Shown here: piece by piece, positions 52,720 to 60,656 of the stretch
Layout: each line of letters starts with the position of its first letter
Position numbering within the stretch: position 1 is the stretch's first letter
Origin: Breoghania sp.
GTDB taxonomy: Bacteria > Pseudomonadota > Alphaproteobacteria > Rhizobiales > Stappiaceae
Direction: 5' to 3'
DNA length: 64,000 nucleotides
Assembly (NCBI RefSeq): GCF_963674635.1
Contig: NZ_OY771475.1
Span: 4,013,001 to 4,077,000 of the forward strand
Notes under the pieces: model-generated
Told to the model about the DNA's origin: nothing
Databases searched by the model: none
What the model saw: only the letters and a program-made list of their open reading frames with translations
Position numbers and translations under genes: made by a program

Positions 52720-53787
52720 CTACTGCCGGTGTGTGTCCTGGCGCAGGCATTCCAGGAGGTCGGACTGGCGAACCATGCCGAGAACCTCTTCGCCTTCGCG
52801 CACAAAGACAGGCTCGCCGGTTTCAAGGCACATCTCGATGAGATCGCGCACCGGCGTCCGCGCGGCGCAAGTGGGGTTGCCGTTCAGCTTCGCGCCGTCC
52901 GCGTCCACCATCACGTCGCGCGCGCGCAGCACGTTGAGCGGGTTCATGTGGGCGACGAAATCGGCCACGTAGCCGGTCGCGGGCTTGCGCACGATTTCCT
53001 GGGGCGTGCCGAGCTGGACCACGCGCGCGCTTTCCATGATGGCGATGCGGGAGCCGATCTTCACCGCCTCGTCGAGATCGTGGCTGACGAAGATGATGGT
53101 GCGGTTGAGCTTGGCCTGAAACTCCAGCAGCTCGTCCTGAAGACGGCCGCGGATCAGCGGGTCGAGCGCGGAAAAGGGCTCGTCCATCAAGAGGATCGGC
53201 GCGTCGGTGGCGAAGGCGCGGGCAAGGCCGACACGCTGCTGCATGCCGCCGGAAAGCTCATGGACGGGATTGTCGGCCCATTCGCTCAGGCCGACCAGAT
53301 CGAGCTGGGCGCGGGCGCGCTCCTCGCGCTCTTTCCGTGCAACGCCGGACAGTTCCAGTGCGAAGCCGACATTGTCGAGCACCGTGCGCCAGGGCAGCAG
53401 CGCGAATTGCTGGAAAACCATCGCGATGCGCGAGCGGCGAAGATGGCGCAGGCGCTCCCTGGAGCACTTGGCCGGGTTGACCTGCTCGTCGCCGTCGCGC
53501 ACCAGAACCTTGCCGCGGATGACCGGGTTCAATCCGTTGACGGCACGTAGAAGCGTGGACTTGCCGGAACCGGAAAGCCCCATCAGCACCAGAACCTCAC
53601 CCTCGTGGACGTCGAATGTCGCGCCCGTCACGCCGACGACCTGATTGGTGCGCGCCTGGATCTCGTCGCGGCTCAGGCCCTCGTCGATGAGTGGCAGGGC
53701 GCGCTTGGGCTGTGTGCCGAAGACGATATCGACCGACTGGAAGCTGACGACCGGGTCGCTGTCGCCGTTGAAATCCTGCATGGCCAT
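52720..53787 (-). CDS. choV: Choline ABC transporter ATP-binding protein ChoV
   Basis: 355 residues. The N-terminal extension ALPLIDEGLSRDEIQARTNQ is characteristic of the ChoV group. Walker A GLSGSGKSTLLRAVNGL, Q-loop VFQQFALLPWRTV, signature ELSGGMQQRVGLARAF, Walker B ILLMDEPFSALDP and H-loop IIFVSHD follow. A C-terminal CBS-like part (~275-350) is probably regulatory. It drives choline uptake with ChoW and ChoX. It starts 2 bp after the choW stop. Confidence 0.93.
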   Translation of the reverse strand: MAMQDFNGDSDPVVSFQSVDIVFGTQPKRALPLIDEGLSRDEIQARTNQVVGVTGATFDVHEGEVLVLMGLSGSGKSTLLRAVNGLNPVIRGKVLVRDGDEQVNPAKCSRERLRHLRRSRIAMVFQQFALLPWRTVLDNVGFALELSGVARKEREERARAQLDLVGLSEWADNPVHELSGGMQQRVGLARAFATDAPILLMDEPFSALDPLIRGRLQDELLEFQAKLNRTIIFVSHDLDEAVKIGSRIAIMESARVVQLGTPQEIVRKPATGYVADFVAHMNPLNVLRARDVMVDADGAKLNGNPTCAARTPVRDLIEMCLETGEPVFVREGEEVLGMVRQSDLLECLRQDTHRQ

Positions 53788-53788
53788 G

Positions 53789-54634
53789 TCAGCGGTCCGT
53801 CTTTCCGTCGCTTGTCTTGAGGAAGCGGTCGAGCATGATGGCGATCATGACGATCGCGAGCCCGACCTCGAAGCCCTTGGCGATATTGACCTGATTGAGC
53901 GCGCGAAGCGTCGGCACGCCGAGCCCGTCGGCGCCCACAAGGGCCGCGATCACCACCATCGACAGCGACAGCATGATGGTCTGGGTGAGGCCCGCCATGA
54001 TCGAGGGCATCGCATAGGGCATCTCGATTTTCCACAGAAGCTGCCAGGTGGTGGCGCCGAAAGCCTGTCCCGCCTCGATCAGCGGTTTGGGCGTGGAGGC
54101 AATGCCGAGCCGGGTCAACCGGATGGGGGCGGGGATGGCGAAGATCACCGTGGCGATCAGGCCCGGCACCATGCCGAGCCCAAAGAGGATCAGCGCGGGG
54201 ATCAGATAGACGAAGGTCGGGATCGTCTGCATCAGGTCGAGCACCGGGCGCAGCACCGCGTAGAACGTGTCGGAGCGCGCGGCCAGAATGCCGATGGGAA
54301 TGCCGACGATCATGCACAGGACCGAGGAGGAAATGACCAGAGACAGGGTCTCCATGGTCTCTTCCCAGTAGCCCTGATTGAAAACGAAAAGCAGGGCGAT
54401 GGCGGCAAAGAGCGGGAATTTCCAGTTTCGCCGCACCAGCCAGGCAAGTGCCACCGTCGCCAGGATGACGACCAGGGGCGGTGGTCCGAGCAGCACCAGC
54501 AACAGCTTGTCGATCAGGTAGGAAAGAGCCCACGCGATCCCGTCGAAGAAGCCTGAGGCATTGTCGGTCAGCCAGTCGACGAACCAACTCACCCGTGTTC
54601 CGATATCCAGCTTGTGCTCGGCTATCCAGTTCAT
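53789..54634 (-). CDS. choW: Choline ABC transporter permease ChoW
   Basis: 281 residues from the ATG at 54634; an upstream in-frame start would add an unconserved leader. ProW-like permease with N-terminal WIAEHKLDIGTRVSWFVDWLTDNA, about seven TMs and the coupling region AFGATTWQLLWKIEMPYAMP. PTFVYLIPALILFGLGMVPG is a family motif. It is translated between choX and choV on the same strand. Confidence 0.93.
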   Translation of the reverse strand: MNWIAEHKLDIGTRVSWFVDWLTDNASGFFDGIAWALSYLIDKLLLVLLGPPPLVVILATVALAWLVRRNWKFPLFAAIALLFVFNQGYWEETMETLSLVISSSVLCMIVGIPIGILAARSDTFYAVLRPVLDLMQTIPTFVYLIPALILFGLGMVPGLIATVIFAIPAPIRLTRLGIASTPKPLIEAGQAFGATTWQLLWKIEMPYAMPSIMAGLTQTIMLSLSMVVIAALVGADGLGVPTLRALNQVNIAKGFEVGLAIVMIAIMLDRFLKTSDGKTDR

Positions 54635-54713
54635 GCGTTTTCGGTCTTCTTCTCGGGCTTTTGGGCTTCGTCGAAAGGCGGGCCTTCTGGTGGACGGCCC
54701 CACAAATGCGGAA

Positions 54714-54744
54714 CCGGCGCGCAACCGTCAAAGGCGCGCGCCGG
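54714..54744 (-). promoter_or_regulatory. Intercistronic hairpin between choX and choW
   Basis: A perfect 9-bp stem, ccggcgcgc / gcgcgccgg, with a 13-base loop lies 13 bp after the choX stop and has no T run. It probably stabilises choX mRNA or attenuates read-through into choW. Confidence 0.6.
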
Positions 54745-54757
54745 CATGTCTTGAACC

Positions 54758-55762
54758 TTACAGGCCGAGGGCGGCCTTGACGGCGGGAAGGGCTTCCTTG
54801 CCGTCGAAGGTGGTCACACCGTCGAGCCAGGCATCAAGAACGCCGGGATTGGCGGTCAGCCATTCCTTGGCCGCCGGGCCCGCATCCTTGCCGCCATCGA
54901 GGATCTCGCCCATGATCTCGTTTTCCATCTTGAGCGTGAATTCGAGGTTCTTGAGGAACTTGCCGACATTTGGGCAGTCCTGCATGTAGCCTGCGCGCAC
55001 ATTGGTCTGCACGATCGCGCCACCAAAGTTCGGCCCAAAGACCTCATCGCCGCCGGAGAGATATTCCAGCTCGAAGTTGGAGTTCATCGGGTGCGGTTCC
55101 CACCCCAGGAACACGATGTCCTTGTTGCGGCGCACCGCGCGGCGGACCTGCGCGAGCATGCCCTGTTCGGAAGATTCAACCATGCTCAGCGCAGACAGGC
55201 CGAACTGATCGCTCTCGATCATGCTGAGGATCAGCCGGTTGCCGTCATTGCCCGGCTCGATGGCGTAGATCTTGCCGTCCAGATCATCGGCGAACTTGGC
55301 GATGTCCTGGAAGGATTTGAGGCCCTTGTCGTAGGTGTATTTGGGAACGGCGAGCGTGTATTTCGCGCCTTCCAGATTGGTGCGCACGATCTCAACCGAG
55401 CCTTCCTCGCGATAGGGCGCGATATCGGCCTCCATGGTCGGCATCCAGGTGCCGAGGAAGACGTCGATGTCCTTGTTCTTCAAGGATGCGTAGGTCACCG
55501 GCAGGGAGAGGAGCTTGACGTCCGGCTCGTAGCCCATGGCTTCCAGAACGGTGGAGGCGGTTGCCGTGGTGGCGGTGATGTCGGTCCAGCCAACATCGGA
55601 GAAGCGCACGGCCTTGCAGGCGTCATTGGCGGCGGAGGCGGAGCCGACCAGTCCCACACAGAGTGCCGCTGCCGTGGCCAGGGCGGAGACCGTTCTGGTG
55701 AAAGTTCGCACGGTCGTTTGTCCGCGGGCCTGATTGGCGGCTTGGCTCGTCTGGGTCTGCAT
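54758..55762 (-). CDS. choX: Choline-binding periplasmic protein ChoX
   Basis: 334 residues from the ATG at 55762; GAGGAG sits 9 bp before it, better spaced than for the ATG at 55771. The signal peptide (VSALATAAALCVGLVGSASA) is followed by a type II binding fold with CKAVRFSDVGWTDITATTA, DVFLGTWMPTMEADI and FLGWEPHPMN, features of choline/betaine-binding OpuAC proteins. It delivers choline to ChoWV and is first in the transporter operon. Confidence 0.93.
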   Translation of the reverse strand: MQTQTSQAANQARGQTTVRTFTRTVSALATAAALCVGLVGSASAANDACKAVRFSDVGWTDITATTATASTVLEAMGYEPDVKLLSLPVTYASLKNKDIDVFLGTWMPTMEADIAPYREEGSVEIVRTNLEGAKYTLAVPKYTYDKGLKSFQDIAKFADDLDGKIYAIEPGNDGNRLILSMIESDQFGLSALSMVESSEQGMLAQVRRAVRRNKDIVFLGWEPHPMNSNFELEYLSGGDEVFGPNFGGAIVQTNVRAGYMQDCPNVGKFLKNLEFTLKMENEIMGEILDGGKDAGPAAKEWLTANPGVLDAWLDGVTTFDGKEALPAVKAALGL

Positions 55763-56506
55763 CGATGACATCTCCTCGGTTGCTTTTCGATTGGGTCCGG
55801 TCTGGTCGCGACATGCGGGACTTCCTGGTCTCACGCCTTGTCGCGCGTCGGGTCTCTTCGCTCCGGGCTGCCTGCTCTCAGCCAGCTGTCTCTTGCCCGC
55901 AGGCTGGCGGCGCATTCGCGGCGCGCAGGGGCGGGCGGCTTTGCGCTGCCAAGCGCAACGCGTATGGGATTGGCCCCGCGCGCCGACGCGGGATCTGGGA
56001 CGCCAAGGGATGAAACGCTGATGCTCCGGCAGGCCGGCAAGGCGCCTGAGGCAATGCAACGAAAGCGGACTTTGGCAAAAAGTCCCCCTCAGCGGTTTCC
56101 CCGTTCAGGCCGATTGCGACCGGCAAAAATAGGGGCGGGCTGAGATTGCGCGTTTAAGCGCGCGCGCACAAGCGGTTTGGACGCCATAGCCGCGGGCAAA
56201 GCTCTCCGATGTCAGTGTATCCACCGGAATCGGCGTGTCCACCAAACCAAAAAGGCTCTGCGCTATGCCTTCGTGCCCGAGATCCGGCAAATGTGCCCGC
56301 CTCGAAAGACTCGCCTCACGGCAGGGCCTCATCGCGACATGGCAGGCTAGCGGGGTGTCCCGTCAGACCTCGGTCACTCCGCCACAAGGGGGACAGGGCT
56401 GTCTCTCAAGGACATCTTGGATGTCCGAGGACGTGCGAAACCCGTCAGCCCGAGCGGCGACTGGCAGCAGTTAAGCACCAATGCCGGGGCGATGCAATTT
56501 TTATTG
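55763..56506. other. Long gene-free region between choX and betI
   Basis: About 740 bp of divergent upstream DNA. Frames on both strands through it look like chance GC-rich translations (Arg/Pro/Ala rich). It must hold the choX promoter. No second BetI-like palindrome was found. Confidence 0.45.
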
Positions 56507-56520
56507 ATTGAACATTCAAT
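56507..56520. promoter_or_regulatory. BetI-type operator upstream of betI
   Basis: The palindrome ATTGAA-CA-TTCAAT lies in a short AT-rich patch 36 bp before the betI start. It resembles known bet operators (ATTGAAC-type inverted repeats). Confidence 0.7.
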
Positions 56521-56556
56521 AAAAAATACGCTCCAGAAAGCCTTGGGAAAATCGTC

Positions 56557-57213
56557 ATGCCAAAAATCGGAATGGAAGGCGCACGGCGACGTGCATTGAT
56601 CTCGGCCACGGTGGAGGCGATCCACGAGCGGGGATTTTGCGACGCGACGGTGGCGGATATCGCGCGCCGGGCAGGCGTCTCCGGCGGGTTGGCGCTGCAT
56701 TATTTCGGCTCCAAGAAGGCGCTTCTGACGGCGACGATGGGGCATTTGCTGGTTGATCTGGCAGCAGAACTGAAGGCGCGGCGCAAGACGGCGCAGGATC
56801 CGCGGGCGAGAATCTCGGCGGTAATCGGGGCGAGCTTCTCGCCGGACCAGTTTCAGGCGCAGGTCGTTTCCGCCTGGCTCGCCTTCTATCTGCAGGCCCA
56901 GACCGATCCGGAGACACAGCGTCTCCTACGGGTCTATCACCGGCGGCTGATCTCCAACCTGACGCATGAATTCCACGTGCTTTTGACAGGGCAGGAGCCG
57001 CAAACCGGGCGCCGACGTGCGGCTGCGCGGCGGGCAGCGGAAGGCACGGCGGCCCTGATCGACGGCTTGTGGTTGCAGCGCGCGCTCGCCAGGGGGGTGT
57101 CGGATGCCCGCTCCGCCATCCGCCTCGTGGAGGATTATGTGGAGCGGCAAGTCGAGGCCGCCCGGCTGGCGGAGGCGAGGGAGATGGGCGGCGTGCCTGG
57201 GAGGAACATGTGA
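56557..57213 (+). CDS. betI: Choline-responsive TetR-family repressor BetI
   Basis: 218 residues. The HTH reads TVEAIHERGFCDATVADIARRAGVSGGLALHYFGSK, with LHYFGSKKALL characteristic of BetI. The ligand domain contains WLAFYLQAQTDPETQRLLRVYHRRLISNL. It represses the bet genes until choline is present. The betA GTG overlaps the last codon (ATGTGA), so the genes are coupled. The palindrome at 56507 is the expected autoregulatory operator. Confidence 0.94.
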   Translation: MPKIGMEGARRRALISATVEAIHERGFCDATVADIARRAGVSGGLALHYFGSKKALLTATMGHLLVDLAAELKARRKTAQDPRARISAVIGASFSPDQFQAQVVSAWLAFYLQAQTDPETQRLLRVYHRRLISNLTHEFHVLLTGQEPQTGRRRAAARRAAEGTAALIDGLWLQRALARGVSDARSAIRLVEDYVERQVEAARLAEAREMGGVPGRNM

Positions 57214-58865
57214 ACAGCTACGATTACATCGTCGTCGGCGCCGGGTCGGCCGGTTGCGCGCTTGCGGCGCGGCTGAGCGAGGACCCGAAGAACGCGGTGC
57301 TGGTGGTTGAATATGGGGGAACAGATATCGGCCCCTTCATCCAGATGCCAGCGGCTCTTTCCTATCCGATGGGCATGAAGATCTATGACTGGGGTTTTGA
57401 GAGCGAGCCGGAGCCGCATTTGGCCGGGCGGGTGCTCAAGACCCCGCGCGGAAAGGTGCTGGGCGGGTCTTCCTCCATCAACGGCATGGTCTATGTGCGC
57501 GGGCATCAGGCGGATTTCGACACCTGGGAGCGAATGGGCGCGAAGGGCTGGGACTTCGCATCCGTGCTTCCCTATTTCCGCCGCATGGAGGCAAGCCATG
57601 GCGCAACGAGCGGGTGGCGCGGTTCCGATGGCCCGCTGCATGTGACGCGCGGTGCGCAGGCCAATCCGCTTCATGCCGCCTTTATCGAGGCCGGGAAACA
57701 GGCGGGGTATGGCGTCACGGAAGACTATAACGGCGCGCGCCAGGAAGGCTTTGGCGCGATGGAGATGACTGTCTGGAAGGGCAAGCGCTGGTCCGCCTAC
57801 GACGCCTATCTGAAGCCGAACCTCTCTCGCAAGAACCTGACCGTCATCTCCCGCGCGCTGGTGCGCCGGGTGATCATGGAGGGCACGCGCGCTGTCGGCA
57901 TCGAATATGCCAAAGGCAATGGTATCCACTGCGTCCGGGCGGAAAGGGACGTGATCCTTGCGGCGTCTGCGATCAATTCGCCGAAGCTCCTCATGCAGTC
58001 GGGCATCGGCAATGTGGAGGAGCTGAAGCGCAATGGCATCGAGCCGCTGGTGCACCGGCCGGGTGTGGGGCTCAACCTTCAGGATCATCTGGAGGTCTAT
58101 GTCCAGCAAGCCTGCATCCAGCCGATCACGCTTTTCAAATACTGGAACCTGATCGGCAAGGCGAAGGTGGGGGCGCAATGGCTCTTTGCCCGAACCGGCA
58201 TCGGCGCGTCCAACCAGTTTGAAAGCTGTGGTTTCATCCGGTCCGCAGCCGGGGTCTCCTATCCCGATATCCAGTTCCACTTCCTGCCCATGGCGGTGCG
58301 CTATGACGGGCATGCGGCTGCCGAGGGCCATGGGTTTCAGGCCCATGTGGGGCCGATGCGCTCGCCCTCGCGCGGTACGGTCACGCTTTCCGGCCCGGAT
58401 GCGGATGCAAAGCCATCGGTGCGCTTCAACTATATGAGCGCGCCGGAGGATTGGGATGATTTCCGCAAGGCGGTCCGCCTGACGCGCGAGATTTTCGCCC
58501 AGCCTGCTTTTGACCCGTATCGCGGCAAGGAAATCCAACCCGGAGACGATGCGCAAAGCGACGAGGCTCTGGACGATTTCCTGCGCGAGAACGTGGAAAG
58601 CGCCTATCACCCGTGCGGCACCTGCAAGATGGGCGATGCAGACGATCCTTTCGCGGTTGTGGACCCGCAAGGCCGGGTGATCGGCGTGGAGGGCTTGCGT
58701 GTCGCCGACAGCTCGATCTTCCCGCAGATCACCAACGGCAATCTCAATGCGCCGTCGATCATGGTGGGGGAGAAGATCGCCGATCATATTCTGGGCAAGA
58801 GCCTGCCGCGCGCAGAAAACATGCAGATGTGGTCCCATCCCGATTGGCGGAACGCGCAAAGGTAG
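57210..58865 (+). CDS. betA: Choline dehydrogenase BetA (GMC oxidoreductase)
   Basis: 551 residues from the GTG at 57210, preceded by gggagg; earlier starts lie inside betI. The FAD-binding motif is VVGAGSAGCALAARLSEDP. GMC signatures are PRGKVLGGSSSINGMVYVRG and AINSPKLLMQSGIGNVEEL. The catalytic His region is YHPCGTCKMG, with NGNLNAPSIMVGEK at the end. It oxidises choline to betaine aldehyde. The usual EAGG after the first FAD strand reads EYGG here. Confidence 0.93.
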   Translation: MNSYDYIVVGAGSAGCALAARLSEDPKNAVLVVEYGGTDIGPFIQMPAALSYPMGMKIYDWGFESEPEPHLAGRVLKTPRGKVLGGSSSINGMVYVRGHQADFDTWERMGAKGWDFASVLPYFRRMEASHGATSGWRGSDGPLHVTRGAQANPLHAAFIEAGKQAGYGVTEDYNGARQEGFGAMEMTVWKGKRWSAYDAYLKPNLSRKNLTVISRALVRRVIMEGTRAVGIEYAKGNGIHCVRAERDVILAASAINSPKLLMQSGIGNVEELKRNGIEPLVHRPGVGLNLQDHLEVYVQQACIQPITLFKYWNLIGKAKVGAQWLFARTGIGASNQFESCGFIRSAAGVSYPDIQFHFLPMAVRYDGHAAAEGHGFQAHVGPMRSPSRGTVTLSGPDADAKPSVRFNYMSAPEDWDDFRKAVRLTREIFAQPAFDPYRGKEIQPGDDAQSDEALDDFLRENVESAYHPCGTCKMGDADDPFAVVDPQGRVIGVEGLRVADSSIFPQITNGNLNAPSIMVGEKIADHILGKSLPRAENMQMWSHPDWRNAQR

Positions 58866-59178
58866 ATCTATTTGCCGGTTCAGGCAGAACTTGCCATTTC
58901 CACGATGGCAGTCATCGGTTACTGCTTGTAGGCAGCGCTTTCGGCGAAAGTTGCTGAGTGTTGCTCCATGGAACCCGCGGTGCGGGTCCCTTACCGGTTT
59001 TCCAGTCGTAATTGCCAGTCTTGCCTGGAATGTCGCCATTCCATTGGTCCGCGCTTGTGTGACGCGGCAGGGGCTGGCCGAAGCGCGCCGATCGTGGACA
59101 GATTTTTGCCTGGCTTGGTTGCGACGCTCCCGGGACCCGGTTTGACAGTTACAAAGCGAATAAGAACAGGAAACGCTC
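58866..59178. other. Gap between betA and betB
   Basis: 313 bp, unusually long for a bet operon. It holds a GC-rich hairpin (acccgc / gcgggt at 58975-58989) without a T run. No gene is supported. betB may have its own promoter here. Confidence 0.4.
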
Positions 59179-60642
59179 ATGCGTGCACAACCCGAAGCCT
59201 CCCATTTCATTCACGGTGTTTACCGAGAAGAGACGGAAGGGCCCGAATTCGACAGCCTCTACCCCGCGACCGGCGAAGTGATCGCCCGTGTGCGCGCGGC
59301 GCGCGCGGCTATGGTGAATGTGGCAGTGGCGTCTGCACAGACGGGGCAGAAGGAATGGGCGGCGATGCCGGCCATCGAGCGTGGGCGGATCCTGCGGCGC
59401 GCGGCCGAACTCCTGCGCGAACGCAACCGCGAACTTTCCGAGCTTGAGACGCTGGACACCGGCAAGGCGCTTCAGGAAACGCTGGTGGCGGATGCGGCGT
59501 CCGCTGCCGAGTGCTTCGACTATTTCGGCGCGCTCATTGCGACCCTTTCGGATGAGCATATCGATCTGGGCGGGCCGTTTGCCTATACGCGGCGCGAGCC
59601 GCTGGGTGTCTGCGTCGGTATCGGTGCGTGGAACTACCCGATCCAGATTGCCGGCTGGAAGGCGGCACCTGCCCTGGCCTGCGGCAATGCGATGGTGTTC
59701 AAGCCTTCCGAGGTGACGCCGCTTTCGGCGCTGAAACTGGCCGAAATCCTGATCGAGGCCGGGGTGCCCAAGGGCGTCTTCAATGTGGTGCAGGGCGATG
59801 GCGAGACCGGGCGGCTGCTGGTCGGCCATGAGGCCGTGGACAAGGTGTCGCTAACCGGCTCCGTTCCCACCGGCTCGAAGGTGGCAGCCCTTGCGGGCGA
59901 AGGCCTGAAGAAGACCTCGCTGGAGCTGGGCGGCAAGTCGCCGCTCGTCATTTTCGAAGACGCCGATCTCGACGATGCTGTCTCGGGCGCGATGCTGGCA
60001 AATTTCTATTCTACCGGCCAGATCTGTTCCAATGGCACCCGCGTCTTCGTGCATCGCTCCATCCGCAAGGCTTTCGTGGAAAAGCTCGTGGAGCGCACGC
60101 GGCGCATGGTGATCGGCGACCCGATGGATGAGGCAACCCATATGGGTCCGCTCATCTCGCAGGCCCAGTATGACAAGGTGCTGTTCTACATGCGGCTCGG
60201 TCAGGCGGAAGGCGCGGATCTCGTCTATGGCGGCGACATCGCGGAAGTTGACGGCTTTGCCGATGGCTGGTGGGTGAAGCCGACGATTTTTGCCGATGTG
60301 GCCGACAGCATGCGCATCGCGCGCGAGGAGATTTTCGGCCCCGTCATGTGCGTCTTCGATTTCGACGACGAGGACGAGGTTGTCGCACGGGCCAATGACA
60401 CCGAGTTCGGCCTGGCTGCGGGCGTCTTCACCAAGGATATCACACGCGCGCACCGGGTCGTGTCGCGGTTGAAGGCAGGCACCTGCTGGATCAACAATTA
60501 CAACCTGACGCCGGTTGAAATGCCCTTTGGCGGCATGAAGAAATCCGGCATCGGGCGGGAGAACGGCAAGGCTGCGATCGAGAGCTATTCGCAGGTCAAG
60601 GGCATCTACGTGGAAAGCGGCCCGGTCGAGTGCCCATACTGA
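59179..60642 (+). CDS. betB: Betaine aldehyde dehydrogenase BetB
   Basis: 487 residues, with aggaaac before the ATG. Aldehyde dehydrogenase family: NAD-binding GIGAWNYPIQIAGWKAAPAL and SLTGSVPTGSKV, general base Glu 249 in LELGGKSP and catalytic Cys 283 in GQICSNGTRVFV. The C-terminal PFGGMKKSGIGRENG is also conserved. It oxidises betaine aldehyde to glycine betaine, an osmoprotectant. It ends 15 bp from the convergent YhaN gene. Confidence 0.94.
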   Translation: MRAQPEASHFIHGVYREETEGPEFDSLYPATGEVIARVRAARAAMVNVAVASAQTGQKEWAAMPAIERGRILRRAAELLRERNRELSELETLDTGKALQETLVADAASAAECFDYFGALIATLSDEHIDLGGPFAYTRREPLGVCVGIGAWNYPIQIAGWKAAPALACGNAMVFKPSEVTPLSALKLAEILIEAGVPKGVFNVVQGDGETGRLLVGHEAVDKVSLTGSVPTGSKVAALAGEGLKKTSLELGGKSPLVIFEDADLDDAVSGAMLANFYSTGQICSNGTRVFVHRSIRKAFVEKLVERTRRMVIGDPMDEATHMGPLISQAQYDKVLFYMRLGQAEGADLVYGGDIAEVDGFADGWWVKPTIFADVADSMRIAREEIFGPVMCVFDFDDEDEVVARANDTEFGLAAGVFTKDITRAHRVVSRLKAGTCWINNYNLTPVEMPFGGMKKSGIGRENGKAAIESYSQVKGIYVESGPVECPY

Positions 60643-60656
60643 GGGGCGAGGTTCTT

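Noticed and set aside
55763..56506. Extended N-terminus for choX and small genes in the choX-betI gap
   Set aside because: The extension is Arg/Pro-rich and would bury the signal peptide; the good SD site favours ATG 55762.
57069..57209. Longer start for betA inside betI
   Set aside because: The extension overlaps betI in another frame; GTG at 57210 follows gggagg and directly begins the FAD-binding strand.
58973..58989. Hairpin in the betA-betB gap as a terminator
   Set aside because: Short stem and no T run; it cannot be called a terminator with confidence.
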